In this document: positions 36,743-46,697 of the stretch, piece by piece
Numbering within the stretch: position 1 is the stretch's first letter
Layout of the letters: every line of letters begins with the position of its first letter
From: an uncultured Lacinutrix sp.
GTDB taxonomy: Bacteria > Bacteroidota > Bacteroidia > Flavobacteriales > Flavobacteriaceae
DNA: 49,064 nucleotides
NCBI GenBank assembly: GCA_937129145.1
Contig: CAKZMU010000020.1
Coordinates: 1-49,064 of the forward strand
Reading direction: 5' to 3'
Made by a program: the position numbers and the translations under genes
Notes under the pieces: generated by a model
Database searches by the model: none
What the model saw: the letters and a program-made list of their open reading frames with translations, nothing else
Told to the model about the DNA's origin: nothing

Positions 36743-36864
36743 AAAGCTCCGCTTTGAAAATACTTCAAACAAAAAAATGCTCAAGCAAGCTTTATATCAT
36801 TTTCATTAAATGCTTCAGGATTGACTCCCTTTGGTCGTCTTTCCTCAAAGCTCCGCTTTGAAAA
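36743..36864. repeat. Pair of 18-base direct repeats with internal hairpin
   Basis: AAAGCTCCGCTTTGAAAA occurs at 36743-36760 and again at 36847-36864. Each copy contains AAAGC-TCC-GCTTT, able to form a 5-6 bp hairpin. The 280-base gap between ridA and tRNA-Arg contains these repeats and the tRNA-end copy, and no believable gene. Confidence 0.7.
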
Positions 36865-36928
36865 AAGAAAAGCCATGCTTACAAATTTAAGCGAGCTTGA
36901 TTTGACGTACGGTTTTTCTTTTTATTCG

Positions 36929-37002
36929 TGACCTCGAGAGGATTCGAACCTCCAACCCTCAGAGCCGAAATCTGATATTCTATCCAGTTGAACTACGAGG
37001 CC
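36929..37002 (-). tRNA. tRNA-Arg (anticodon TCG)
   Basis: A 74-base cloverleaf on the minus strand. The acceptor stem is GGCCTCG / CGAGGTC, with discriminator A at 36929. The anticodon arm is TCAGA-TTTCGGC-TCTGA, giving anticodon TCG for CGA/CGN arginine codons. The T arm reads GGAGG-TTCGAAT-CCTCT with the conserved TTCGAAT. CCA is not encoded. It lies between ridA and the YqeY gene on the same strand. Confidence 0.95.
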
Positions 37003-37050
37003 AGTATTAATATTTAGAACCTGTTAAAGGAATACTACAAGCAATGAGAA

Positions 37051-37500
37051 TTACATCAATTTTGACTTAACAATAGTAGAAATAGTTTTACCATCGGCTT
37101 GACCAGCTAGTTGTTTACTAACAACTCCCATAACTTTACCCATATCTTTCATACCACTTGCTCCAAGGTTTTCTATAACTTGTACCACAACTTTTTCAAC
37201 ATCTTCGTCACTCATTGCTTCTGGAAGAAATTGAGAAATAACTTCAGCCTCTGCCAATTCTGGTTTTGCTAAATCTTCACGACCTTGTTCAATAAAAATT
37301 GCAGCACTATCTTTTCTCTGCTTTACTTGCTTTTGGAGTATTTTTAATTCCTGTTCTTCGGTAAGTTCACTCGCTGCCCCACTTTCTGTTTTTGCCATTA
37401 GTATAGCAGATTTTACTGCTCTTAAAGCTGTTAATACTGTTTGGTTTTTTGCTTTCATAGCCTCTTTCATTGCAGCCATGATTTGGTCTTGTAAACTCAT
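37051..37500 (-). CDS. GatB/YqeY domain-containing protein
   Basis: A 149-residue YqeY-type protein, related to the C-terminal tRNA-binding domain of GatB. Family blocks are LRAVKSAI, EELKILQKQVKQRKDSA, EIISQFLP-like EVISQFLPEAMSD and DMGKVMGVVSKQLAGQADGKTISTIVK. Role unclear; tRNA or amidotransferase-related binding is inferred from the family. It is downstream of ftsZ but separated by a terminator and has its own promoter box. Confidence 0.92.
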   Translation of the reverse strand: MSLQDQIMAAMKEAMKAKNQTVLTALRAVKSAILMAKTESGAASELTEEQELKILQKQVKQRKDSAAIFIEQGREDLAKPELAEAEVISQFLPEAMSDEDVEKVVVQVIENLGASGMKDMGKVMGVVSKQLAGQADGKTISTIVKSKLM

Positions 37501-37523
37501 ATTTATACTTGTTTTAGATTGTG

Positions 37524-37531
37524 CAAAGATA
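37524..37531 (-). promoter_or_regulatory. -7 promoter element for the YqeY gene
   Basis: The minus strand reads TATCTTTG, an exact TAnnTTTG match, 23 bases upstream of the start codon. Confidence 0.6.
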
Positions 37532-37574
37532 CTAAAAAGTAACCTTTAGATATTTAATAAACACCTAAAAAGAA

Positions 37575-37607
37575 AACCCTAAAAACTTGAGGAAAATTTT
37601 TAGGGTT
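37575..37607 (-). terminator. Rho-independent terminator after ftsZ
   Basis: 11-bp inverted repeat AACCCTAAAAA / TTTTTAGGGTT with an 11-base loop, followed on the minus strand by a T-rich stretch. It ends the dcw cluster. Confidence 0.85.
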
Positions 37608-37639
37608 AAAAAAATAAGTGTTAAAACTACTGCTATTAA

Positions 37640-39538
37640 TTAATCTACATTATCGTGTAAAAAAGAATTATTACTTCGTAATTGAACATCGTCGTTATCG
37701 TCCACACCTATGGACATTCTAGATGCACTTGTCTCCGATGAATGCTGCGCTTCGTTTAAATCGACACCCTGTCTTTTATAAGCTGGTTCTTTTTCTATAT
37801 CGTCAATTTTTGCATTATTGAATTTATAATTAAATTCTTTCATTTTTTGACGACGCTCATTTGCTCTTTCTTTTAATATTTGAGAAATTGGGCTATTCAT
37901 TGGGTCTAACTCTTCTCCCAAATTTTCTTCAGTTTCTTCTTGAATAATTTTTTTCTCAAAAACTATGTCTTCTTCAACTTCAAGAACTACTTCTTCTTTT
38001 TGCCCTTTTTCATTAATGGCAGATTCTAAAACAATATAATCGTCTAGTGCATATTTGGTTTCACCTTCTTTATTTGCTTCTGTCACAGGAATAAGCTCTA
38101 CATAATCTTTTACAGACATATCTTTTATCTCATCATCCAGCTCAAAAGTGACTTTTTCATTGACCACTTCCTCCTCAACTTCTTCTTTTGGTGTAGATAG
38201 TGGCAAGTCGAAAGTCAGCATTATTTGTTCCTCTTCTACAGGCTCTTCTTCAATAGTCTCTTCTGCTACAACTTCATTAATAATAAACTCAGTACTATCA
38301 CTTACGTTTGCAAGTACTTCATCATAAACCACATTAATATTCTTAATAATTTCGGTTGTAGGAATTAAATCCATGTCATGCTCTACTTCATCTTCGTCAA
38401 CCAACGTATGTATCACTTTTTCTTCCTTAACTTCTTTTTCTAAAGTAATATCTGGTGTTATGATGGCAGGTTCTTTATCTTTTGACAAATCCTGCTCCTC
38501 TTCTAAAGAATGAACTACTTTTTTTGTTTCAGTATTAGAAATTTCATCCTGTTGTTCTACGTTAAATCCAGTAGCGATAATTGTTACTGAAATTGCTTCG
38601 CCTAAATCTTCATCTTCACCAACTCCCATAATAATATTCGCACCATAACCAGCTTCGGTTTGAATGTGGTCGTTAATTTCACCTATTTCATCAATAGTGA
38701 TTTCTTGTGAACCTGAAACGATAAGCAACAATACGTTTTTGGCTCCAGTAATTTTATTATCGTTTAATAATGGTGAATCCAAAGCTTTCATAATAGCTTC
38801 TTGTGCACGGTTTGAACCTGAAGCACTGGAAGACCCCATAATAGCAGTTCCGCTATTACTCAACACTGTTTTTGCATCACGTAAATCAATATTTTGAGTG
38901 TAGTGATGTGTAATTACCTCGGCAATGCCTCTTGATGCAGTAGATAGTACTTCATCTGCTTTTGAGAAACCAGCTTTAAAGCCTAAGTTTCCGTAAACTT
39001 CTCTAAGTTTATTATTATTTATAACAACTAAAGAATCTACATGTTCGCGAAGTGTTTCAATACCTTTTTGGGCTTGGGCAATACGAATTTTTCCTTCAAA
39101 CTGGAAAGGCATCGTCACAATACCTACCGTTAGAATATCCAACTCTTTCGCCATTTTTGCGATAATTGGAGCAGCTCCTGTTCCTGTTCCACCACCCATT
39201 CCTGCAGTGATAAATACCATTTTTGTGTTGGTATCTAACATGCGTTTAATGTCTTCTAAGCTTTCTACAGCTGCTTGTTCTCCAATGTCTGGATTTGCTC
39301 CTGCTCCTAATCCTTCGGTAAGGCTTACACCTAATTGAATTTTGTTTGGGACACCACTATTGTGAAGGGCTTGGGCATCCGTATTGCAGATTACAAAATC
39401 TACGCCTTTAATGCCTTGTTGGAACATGTGGTTGATAGCATTACTACCTCCACCGCCAACACCAATTACTTTAATGACGTTGGATTGATTTTTAGGTAAA
39501 TCGAATGTAATATTCCCAATGTCTTTGTTGCTACTCAT
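37640..39538 (-). CDS. ftsZ: Cell division protein FtsZ
   Basis: FtsZ is the tubulin-like GTPase that polymerises into the Z ring. The GTPase core covers about residues 20-326, with GVGGGGSNAI, the signature GGGTGTG (115-121) and the T7 loop NIDLRD (N216, D218, D221) needed for hydrolysis. The remaining ~300 residues are an unusually long, very acidic linker ending in a short conserved-looking peptide (LRSNNSFLHDNVD). Total length 632 versus about 380-400 in E. coli. Last gene of the dcw cluster, followed by a terminator. Confidence 0.97.
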   Translation of the reverse strand: MSSNKDIGNITFDLPKNQSNVIKVIGVGGGGSNAINHMFQQGIKGVDFVICNTDAQALHNSGVPNKIQLGVSLTEGLGAGANPDIGEQAAVESLEDIKRMLDTNTKMVFITAGMGGGTGTGAAPIIAKMAKELDILTVGIVTMPFQFEGKIRIAQAQKGIETLREHVDSLVVINNNKLREVYGNLGFKAGFSKADEVLSTASRGIAEVITHHYTQNIDLRDAKTVLSNSGTAIMGSSSASGSNRAQEAIMKALDSPLLNDNKITGAKNVLLLIVSGSQEITIDEIGEINDHIQTEAGYGANIIMGVGEDEDLGEAISVTIIATGFNVEQQDEISNTETKKVVHSLEEEQDLSKDKEPAIITPDITLEKEVKEEKVIHTLVDEDEVEHDMDLIPTTEIIKNINVVYDEVLANVSDSTEFIINEVVAEETIEEEPVEEEQIMLTFDLPLSTPKEEVEEEVVNEKVTFELDDEIKDMSVKDYVELIPVTEANKEGETKYALDDYIVLESAINEKGQKEEVVLEVEEDIVFEKKIIQEETEENLGEELDPMNSPISQILKERANERRQKMKEFNYKFNNAKIDDIEKEPAYKRQGVDLNEAQHSSETSASRMSIGVDDNDDVQLRSNNSFLHDNVD

Positions 39539-39569
39539 AAAATTAGTTTTACTGGTTTTGTATATTTTT

Positions 39570-40901
39570 TTACTCAGCGTTATCTAAAAAATCTTTAACG
39601 CGTTCGGTTAATTTATCCAGAAAAGATTTTCGTTCTTTTCTAGGTTGTTCAATGGTTTGTTCTTGTTCGTTATCGTCTAGTGTTTCATTCGCTTCAAGGG
39701 TAGCTTGTGCAACACTAATTTTTTCTAATCTTCTTTTTTCTTGACGTTTTAGACCGTCCATAACCAATCCAACTGCTGTTGCAAATAATGGGCTTGTTAC
39801 TTCATCATCGCTCTCGCCTGCCAGATGCTCATTTGGATAGCCTATTCTGGTATCCATTCCTGTGATGTATTCTACTAATTGTTTTAAGTGTTTTAGTTGG
39901 CTTCCACCACCTGTTAAAACAATACCTGCAATAAGTTTCTTTTTTTGCTCTTCGTGTCCATAATTTTTAATTTCAACATAGACTTGTTCCACTATTTCAA
40001 CAACTCTTGCATGAATAATTTTAGACAGATTTTTCAACGTAATTTCTTTTGGCTCTCTTCCTCTTAACCCAGGAATAGATACAATTTCGTTGTCTTTATT
40101 TTCTCCAGGCCACGCAGAACCAAACTTAATTTTAAGTAATTCGGCTTGTTTTTCTATAATGGAACATCCTTCCTTAATATCTTCGGTAATAACGTTTCCA
40201 CCAAAAGGAATCACAGCAGTATGACGAATAATACCATCTCTAAAAATGGCTAAATCGGTTGTTCCGCCACCTATATCTATAAGCGCAACTCCAGCATCTT
40301 TTTCGTCTTCACTCAATACCGCATTTGCCGAAGCCAAAGGTTCTAATGTTATACCTTCCAGCTCCAATCCTGCGCTTTTTACACATCTTCCTATATTTCT
40401 AATTGAAGATACTTGACCAACCACTACATGGAAATTGGCTTCTAACCTTCCTCCATACATCCCTATTGGTTCTTTTACTTCGGCTTGCCCATCAACTTTA
40501 TATTCTTGTGGTAAAACATGAATAATTTCTTCTCCAGGCAACATCACCAATTTATGTACCTGATTGATGAGTCTGTCTATATCATCCTCATCAATAACCA
40601 CTTCGGAATTTGCTCTAGTTATATAATCGCTATGCTGAAGACTTCTAATATGCTGTCCAGCAATACCAACCGTAACTTCTTCAATTTTCATTCCTGAAGC
40701 AGCTTCGGCTTCCTGTACAGCTTGCTGAATGGATTGTATGGTTTGTGTAATATTATTCACTACACCTCTATGAACACCAAGACTTTTAGATTTTCCTATA
40801 CCTAGGATTTCTGCCTTACCGTATTCATTTTTACGTCCAATCATTGCCACAATTTTTGTGGTTCCGATATCTAGTCCAACTGAAATATTATTACTCTCCA
40901 T
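39570..40901 (-). CDS. ftsA: Cell division protein FtsA
   Basis: FtsA is an actin-like ATPase that tethers FtsZ filaments to the membrane. The nucleotide-binding motifs are VGLDIGTTKIVAMIG (phosphate 1), ALIDIGGGTTDLAIF (phosphate 2) and GIVLTGGGSQLKHL (adenosine). The extreme C-terminus (SFLDKLTERVKDFLDN) is a short amphipathic helix, expected to bind the membrane. Length 443 is slightly longer than in E. coli because of a charged linker before that helix. It lies 31 bases upstream of ftsZ. Confidence 0.96.
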   Translation of the reverse strand: MESNNISVGLDIGTTKIVAMIGRKNEYGKAEILGIGKSKSLGVHRGVVNNITQTIQSIQQAVQEAEAASGMKIEEVTVGIAGQHIRSLQHSDYITRANSEVVIDEDDIDRLINQVHKLVMLPGEEIIHVLPQEYKVDGQAEVKEPIGMYGGRLEANFHVVVGQVSSIRNIGRCVKSAGLELEGITLEPLASANAVLSEDEKDAGVALIDIGGGTTDLAIFRDGIIRHTAVIPFGGNVITEDIKEGCSIIEKQAELLKIKFGSAWPGENKDNEIVSIPGLRGREPKEITLKNLSKIIHARVVEIVEQVYVEIKNYGHEEQKKKLIAGIVLTGGGSQLKHLKQLVEYITGMDTRIGYPNEHLAGESDDEVTSPLFATAVGLVMDGLKRQEKRRLEKISVAQATLEANETLDDNEQEQTIEQPRKERKSFLDKLTERVKDFLDNAE

Positions 40902-40904
40902 AAT

Positions 40905-41624
40905 TTACTTTTTAGTGCATACAACTTGGTTATCAAACTGCAAATTCACTTTACTATATGTATCTAGCATGTTATCTTTTTTTGCCTTTTGATAAAATGC
41001 TTTCAAATTGCTTATTTTCTTTTCTAGGTTGTTTAAATCACCTAGCAATATTTCGAAATCAAAAGCTCTTGTTTTTAAGACAAAAGTTTCGTCTTCGTTT
41101 TGATAAATCTCTACAACATGTGTTTTTAAAAACTGGTCATTAAAAATTTTGTTGGCAATTGTATAAACATTACCTAATTTATTTTTTCTAACATGACCTG
41201 TTACCAAAGGCACACGTGCTGTATGAAACGCAGATAAAGGCATAAACGCGCCTTCGTCATCAATATAATATGACGCATTTGTGCTTACTCTTGCTATTGG
41301 TTTTCGCTGTAAAATATCGGCTCGAACCACGCCATTAACAGTAAGATGCACTTCTGCGGTTTTTATCATTGGATTAGATTTTAGGGCGTTCTCTAAATCA
41401 TTCAAATCTAAAATTTCTTTAGGCACGTTTGTAAGGTTCTCTTCTTTTTGTATTAACAATTTATTAACCGATTCTTCCGTCATAAATAAATTGTTATCGC
41501 CTAAAAAACTCACTTTAATTTCTGTGATTTTTCTTACGTTATTTCTAAATGAAGAAAACACAAACACAAAGCTCACTAAAGCTATTAAAATCAAGCCTTT
41601 TATGTATTTCCAATTAACTCGCAA
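40905..41624 (-). CDS. ftsQ: Cell division protein FtsQ
   Basis: FtsQ/DivIB is a bitopic divisome protein linking early and late division proteins. One N-terminal membrane helix (about residues 9-26) is followed by a POTRA domain (ITEIKVSFLGDNNLFMTEESV...) and a periplasmic beta domain with YYIDDEGAFMPL. The start is TTG at 41624: an in-frame stop lies three codons upstream and the next ATG is at residue 48, inside the POTRA domain. It overlaps murC by 11 bases, so it is probably translated by coupling. Confidence 0.93.
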   Translation of the reverse strand: MRVNWKYIKGLILIALVSFVFVFSSFRNNVRKITEIKVSFLGDNNLFMTEESVNKLLIQKEENLTNVPKEILDLNDLENALKSNPMIKTAEVHLTVNGVVRADILQRKPIARVSTNASYYIDDEGAFMPLSAFHTARVPLVTGHVRKNKLGNVYTIANKIFNDQFLKTHVVEIYQNEDETFVLKTRAFDFEILLGDLNNLEKKISNLKAFYQKAKKDNMLDTYSKVNLQFDNQVVCTKK

Positions 41625-42966
41625 TACTTAATTGTTCTTTTATATTATTAACTTCAACTCCTATATCTCCAGCACCAAGTGTCATTACAACTTGGGCATT
41701 ACTTTTTTTAATTTCAGAAACAATATTTTCTTTACTTATCAAAGCTTTATTTTGATTGTTGATTTTACTTAACAACCAACTTGAATCCACACCTTCAATA
41801 GGCAATTCTCTTGCTGGATAAATGTCTAATAACAACACACTATCAAATTTTGACAAGCTTTCAGCAAATTCATCAATAAAATCTCTAGTTCTACTAAATA
41901 AATGCGGTTGAAAAATCACCAAAACCTCTTTGTTTGGATACATTTCTCGTACCGCTTGGTGCACTGCATTTATTTCTTCTGGATGATGCGCATAGTCATC
42001 AATAAAAACCAATTCATCCGTTTTAATTTGATATGTAAACCTACGCTTAACACCTTTGTAAGATGCTAATGCGCTGGCAAGGCTATAAGGAGCGCAACCT
42101 AATTCTATAGCCATTGCCAGTGCTATTAATGCATTCGACAAATTATGTCTACCTGGTAGGTTAAATAAAAAATCTTTAATATGTTGACTAGGTGTTTTTA
42201 CATCAAACACATAGCTTCCGTTTTTAATTCTAATATTTGTTGCTGAATAATCGGCATCTTCATCTACAGCATAAGTGATTCCATTAATTGGAAGTCCTTT
42301 TTTTATAAATAGTTTTCCGTTAGGTTTTAGTCTATTGGCAAAATCCCTGAAAGAATCCTCTAAACTCTCTTTCTTTCCGTAGATATCTAAATGGTCTGCA
42401 TCCATAGACGTGATGCAAGCCAAGTCTGGAGACAATGTTAAAAATGAGCGGTCAAATTCATCGGCTTCAACGACAGTCACTTTAGTTCCTTTTAAAATAA
42501 GGTTTGAATTATAATTCTCTGAAATACCGCCAAGAAAAGCGGTCATTTCTATATCACATTCGGCTAATAAATGCCCTAAAATACTCGTTGTTGTTGTTTT
42601 ACCATGCGTGCCTGCAACTGCCAAACAATAGGTGTTTTCGGTTATTAAGCCTAATACCTGAGAGCGTTTTAGTACTTGATAATTGTTATTTAAAAAATAG
42701 TTGAGTTCACTATGTTCCTTTGGAATTGCTGGTGTGTAAACTACAAGGGTTTCCTTTGGGTTTAAAAAGTCCTGAGATATATTAGAAACACTATCATTAA
42801 AATGAATTTCCACTCCTATAGATTCCAACTCATTTGTAAGTTCTGTTGCTGTTTTATCGTATCCAGCAACTTGCTTACCATTAGCCACAAAATATCTAGC
42901 AAGCGCACTCATACCAATGCCTCCAATGCCAATAAAATAGATATTATGTATGCTTTTTAAATTCAT
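41614..42966 (-). CDS. murC: UDP-N-acetylmuramate--L-alanine ligase
   Basis: MurC adds L-alanine to UDP-MurNAc with ATP, the first step of the stem peptide. The Rossmann start is [17 protein letters not shown], the ATP loop GTHGKTTTT (119-127), and the ligase domain has [12 protein letters not shown]. Length 450 is normal. It overlaps murG upstream by 4 bases (ATGA) and ftsQ downstream by 11. Confidence 0.97.
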   Translation of the reverse strand: MNLKSIHNIYFIGIGGIGMSALARYFVANGKQVAGYDKTATELTNELESIGVEIHFNDSVSNISQDFLNPKETLVVYTPAIPKEHSELNYFLNNNYQVLKRSQVLGLITENTYCLAVAGTHGKTTTTSILGHLLAECDIEMTAFLGGISENYNSNLILKGTKVTVVEADEFDRSFLTLSPDLACITSMDADHLDIYGKKESLEDSFRDFANRLKPNGKLFIKKGLPINGITYAVDEDADYSATNIRIKNGSYVFDVKTPSQHIKDFLFNLPGRHNLSNALIALAMAIELGCAPYSLASALASYKGVKRRFTYQIKTDELVFIDDYAHHPEEINAVHQAVREMYPNKEVLVIFQPHLFSRTRDFIDEFAESLSKFDSVLLLDIYPARELPIEGVDSSWLLSKINNQNKALISKENIVSEIKKSNAQVVMTLGAGDIGVEVNNIKEQLSIAS

Positions 42967-44060
42967 TTGCTTTTTAAAAGTTTTTCTACCTCGTCTGCTA
43001 TATCATTTGTGGCATTTACTAATGCTAATTTTTTTATATGCTCACCTAATGCTTCTTGTTTTTCTTTTGAATTATTTAAAAGCTTAAACTTGTTTTCAAA
43101 ATCCACTTCTAAATCTTCTTCCCTAATTAAAATGGCGCCATTTTTTTCCACAATAGCATTGGCGTTTTTTGCCTGATGGTCTTCGGCAACATTTGGCGAA
43201 GGAATAAAAATTACAGGCTTCCCTACGATACATAATTCCGATACTGAACTCGCTCCTGCCCTAGATATAATAATATCTGCTGCTGCATACGCCATATCCA
43301 TTCTGTTTAAAAAGGCATGTACTTGCACATCTTTTATATCGCCATTAATTTTATATTCTTGATAGTATAATTTCCCACATTGCCAGATAATTTGAACATT
43401 TTGCTCCTGGAAAAAATCCAGTTTCTTTAATATTAATTGGTTAATGCGTCTAGCACCTAAACTCCCTCCCAAAACAAGCAATGTGACTTTGTTATGTTTC
43501 AACCCAAAAAAGTCTTTTGCTTCAATAGATTTATTATCTAAACTGAGTAAATCTTGTCGCACAGGATTTCCTGTTTTAACGATTTTATCTTTTGGAAAAA
43601 ATCGATCTAATCCATCGTAAGCAACACAAATTTTATTCGCCTTTTTTGAAAGTATTCTATTGGTAATCCCAGGATACGAATTTTGTTCTTGTATCAAGCT
43701 CGGAATCCCTTTAGACGTTGCCACTTGTAAAAATGGTCCACTAGCAAAACCTCCTGTACCAATCGCTACATCTGGTTTAAATTGCTTGATTATTTTTCGA
43801 GACCGCAACAAACTAGCAATAAGCTTGAAAGGAAACCATAAGTTCTTCAAGGTCAATTTTCGTTGTATACCTGAAATCCATAATCCTTCAATTTTGTAAC
43901 CTGCTTGTGGTACTTTTTCCATTTCCATTTTATCTTTTGCTCCAACAAATAAAAACTCTGCGTTGGGATAACGCTGTTTTAACTCGTTAGCAATGGAAAT
44001 AGCAGGATAAATATGCCCTCCTGTGCCTCCTCCAGATAATATGATTTTATAATTACTCAT
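42963..44060 (-). CDS. murG: UDP-N-acetylglucosamine--lipid I GlcNAc transferase
   Basis: MurG makes lipid II from lipid I on the inner face of the cytoplasmic membrane (GT28 family, GT-B fold). Visible motifs are [41 protein letters not shown] and [12 protein letters not shown] with the downstream [10 protein letters not shown] for UDP-GlcNAc. Length 365 is normal. It abuts ftsW and overlaps murC by 4 bases. Confidence 0.97.
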   Translation of the reverse strand: MSNYKIILSGGGTGGHIYPAISIANELKQRYPNAEFLFVGAKDKMEMEKVPQAGYKIEGLWISGIQRKLTLKNLWFPFKLIASLLRSRKIIKQFKPDVAIGTGGFASGPFLQVATSKGIPSLIQEQNSYPGITNRILSKKANKICVAYDGLDRFFPKDKIVKTGNPVRQDLLSLDNKSIEAKDFFGLKHNKVTLLVLGGSLGARRINQLILKKLDFFQEQNVQIIWQCGKLYYQEYKINGDIKDVQVHAFLNRMDMAYAAADIIISRAGASSVSELCIVGKPVIFIPSPNVAEDHQAKNANAIVEKNGAILIREEDLEVDFENKFKLLNNSKEKQEALGEHIKKLALVNATNDIADEVEKLLKSK

Positions 44061-45257
44061 TTATATTGTCTCACTTAAAATTTCAAGTGGATTGTCTTCT
44101 CGTTCTTCTTGTTCTTTAATTTCTTGTCGTCTAGCGCTTACGCTTAAAATTATTCCTACTGCTAAACAGGTAATCCAAATAGACGTTCCACCACTACTTA
44201 TTAAAGGCAATGTTTGACCTGTTACCGGGAATAATTCAACAGCAACTGCCATATTAATTAATGCTTGAAATACTATTGGGACTCCTACACCTATCACCAA
44301 AAGTTTACCAAAAATGGTGTCGGCTTTATGTGATGCTATTACTATTCTAAAAAGCAGTAATAAGTACAGTGTCATTAAAAATAATCCGCCTATTAAACCA
44401 TATTCTTCGATGATAATTGCGAAAATGAAATCGGATGATGATTGTGGTAAAAAATTCTTTTGAGTACTTTTTCCAGGACCAACGCCTTTTATATACCCAG
44501 ATGCTATAGCAATTTTTGCCTTTTCTATTTGGTAGTCTGCCTCAGTATCTTCTCCATTTGCGAAATTTTCTATTCGACTTGCCCAAGTGTCAATACGATT
44601 AGGCATAGCATCGGGAAATGCTTTAGCTACTAAAATAAATAATGAAAATGCCACAACTCCTGACAATAGAATCAACAACAAATATTTAATAGGATAACCT
44701 CCTAAAAAAGCCAATGCCATTACCATTGTAAAAATGATAGCTGTTGTTGAAAAATTAGCTGGTAAAATTAATACCAACACTAAAAATACAGGTAGCCAGA
44801 GCGGTAAAATAGTTTCTTTAAACGTGACTGTTTTATCTTTAATTTTAGATAAATATCTTGCCACATACACCATTAATACGACAGAAGCTAAAGTTGATGG
44901 CTGAAAAGTAAAACCAACTATAGGCACTTTTATCCAGCGTTTTGCATTGGTTAAACTTTCGGAAGTTTCTGGTTGAAACATGGTAGCAGCCAACAATACT
45001 AATACTACAGGAATCATAACCATAGACAGTCCTCTAAAATATCTATAGGGTACTTTATGTACGCCATACATAATTGCAAAACCTAGAAATAAATGCACAA
45101 AATGCTTAACAAAATAATTGAAGGTATCACCATCACCGCTTATATATGCCAAATTACTGGCAGCACTATACACAGGAAGGAATGAGAATATTGCTAGCAA
45201 CGCCGCAATAGCCCAAATTAACCGATCTCCTTTTAAGTTGTTAAACAATAATTGCAT
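44061..45257 (-). CDS. ftsW: Septal peptidoglycan polymerase FtsW
   Basis: A SEDS-family membrane glycosyltransferase that polymerises lipid II at the septum with a partner PBP. About ten helices. SEDS features are the conserved TNAKRWIKVPIVGFTFQPS, GPGKSTQKNFLPQSSSDFIFAIIIEEYG and VTGQTLPLISSGGTS. Length 398 is normal. Position inside dcw between murD and murG favours FtsW over RodA. It overlaps murD by one base (TAATG). Confidence 0.96.
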   Translation of the reverse strand: MQLLFNNLKGDRLIWAIAALLAIFSFLPVYSAASNLAYISGDGDTFNYFVKHFVHLFLGFAIMYGVHKVPYRYFRGLSMVMIPVVLVLLAATMFQPETSESLTNAKRWIKVPIVGFTFQPSTLASVVLMVYVARYLSKIKDKTVTFKETILPLWLPVFLVLVLILPANFSTTAIIFTMVMALAFLGGYPIKYLLLILLSGVVAFSLFILVAKAFPDAMPNRIDTWASRIENFANGEDTEADYQIEKAKIAIASGYIKGVGPGKSTQKNFLPQSSSDFIFAIIIEEYGLIGGLFLMTLYLLLLFRIVIASHKADTIFGKLLVIGVGVPIVFQALINMAVAVELFPVTGQTLPLISSGGTSIWITCLAVGIILSVSARRQEIKEQEEREDNPLEILSETI

Positions 45258-46591
45258 TATAGTTTTCTTACTGAATTTTTAAATTGACGACCCCTGTCTT
45301 CATAATTTTCAAACAAATCAAAACTTGCACATGCTGGCGACAGCAATACATTATCACCTGCTTCGGCAATTTTGTAAGCTATTTTAACAGCTTCGCTCAT
45401 AAACTGTGTTTCCACAATAATTTCGACCATATTTCCAAAAGTTTCAAACAGTTTTTTGTTATCAACTCCCAAGCAAATAATGGCCTTCACTTTTTCGTTT
45501 ACAAACGGAAACAATTGTTTATAATCGTTGCCTTTATCCACACCACCCACAATCCAAACAGTTGGTGCATCCATACTTTCTAAAGCAAAATATGTCGCAT
45601 TGACATTTGTCGCTTTTGAATCGTTTATGTACTGTACTTTATTAATGCGTAATACACTTTCTAAACGATGTTCTGCACCTTGAAAATTCTCAAGACTTTC
45701 ACGAAGCGTGTGACTTCTAATTTTTAGTAAATGAGCAACTGTTGATGCTGCCATCGCGTTTTTAATATTGTGTTTTCCCTCTAAAGCTAAGTTTGCTGTT
45801 GGCATAATTATTTGGCTATTATCAATTAATATTTTTATGTTATTGTTGTCTAAATAAGCTCCTTGTTCCAATTTCTTGGTTAAAGAAAATGGTAATAATG
45901 TTGATTGAACTGGATGTGATTTTAGATAGTTTGTAATCTCTTCATCATCGGCATCATAAATCAGATAATCCTCTTTCGTTTGATTCATCGCAATTCTAAA
46001 TTTAGAAGCGATATAGTTTTCAAACTTATACTCGTATCTATCTAAATGGTCTGGAGAAATGTTTGTAATAATGGCAATATGCGGTTTAAATGTTTTAATG
46101 CCATCCAGTTGAAAACTACTCAACTCCAACACAAAATGCTCATATCTCGCATCTAACATTTGCTTCGCAAAACTATCACCAATGTTTCCTCCCATTGCGA
46201 CTTTTAAACCTCCTTCTTTAAGGATGTGATGTGTCCACATAGTTGTAGTGGTTTTACCATTGCTCCCTGTAATTCCAATAATGTTAGCCTCGGTAAATTG
46301 TGATGCAAATTCAATTTCAGAAATAACCGAAATATTGTTTGCTAACAATTTTTGAACTAAAGCCACCTTATCCGGAATTCCTGGGCTTTTCATTACGACA
46401 TCTGCATTTAGAATCTTAGACTCTGTATGCGTTTCTTCTTCCCATTCAATCTCATTATGTATAAGAACTTCTTTATATTTTTCTTTTATTTTCCCCTTAT
46501 CAGAAACAAACACTTCATATCCTTTTTTCTTTCCTAAAAGTGCTGTACCTACACCGCTTTCTCCTGCTCCTAATATTACTAAAAGCCCCAT
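45257..46591 (-). CDS. murD: UDP-N-acetylmuramoylalanine--D-glutamate ligase
   Basis: MurD adds D-glutamate to UDP-MurNAc-L-Ala with ATP. The ATP loop is GSNGKTTTT (109-117); GGNIGDSF, NISPDHLDRY and YINDSKATNVNAT are Mur-ligase motifs, and LLSPACASFDLFENYEDRGRQF is typical of MurD. Length 444 is normal. It lies 127 bases downstream of mraY and overlaps ftsW by one base. Confidence 0.97.
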   Translation of the reverse strand: MGLLVILGAGESGVGTALLGKKKGYEVFVSDKGKIKEKYKEVLIHNEIEWEEETHTESKILNADVVMKSPGIPDKVALVQKLLANNISVISEIEFASQFTEANIIGITGSNGKTTTTMWTHHILKEGGLKVAMGGNIGDSFAKQMLDARYEHFVLELSSFQLDGIKTFKPHIAIITNISPDHLDRYEYKFENYIASKFRIAMNQTKEDYLIYDADDEEITNYLKSHPVQSTLLPFSLTKKLEQGAYLDNNNIKILIDNSQIIMPTANLALEGKHNIKNAMAASTVAHLLKIRSHTLRESLENFQGAEHRLESVLRINKVQYINDSKATNVNATYFALESMDAPTVWIVGGVDKGNDYKQLFPFVNEKVKAIICLGVDNKKLFETFGNMVEIIVETQFMSEAVKIAYKIAEAGDNVLLSPACASFDLFENYEDRGRQFKNSVRKL

Positions 46592-46697
46592 CCTAAATCC
46601 TTCCCCAAAGGATAAGGACTTACCACTCTGCTTTTATTGATTATGTCTTTATAAATTTCTTCTTTCAATTCCTTAATTATTTTTTCTCAACTATGAG

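Noticed and set aside
46592..46697. Possible small gene or promoter between mraY and murD
   Set aside because: No frame with a convincing start and length, and no exact TAnnTTTG box; only the short palindrome at its end stands out.
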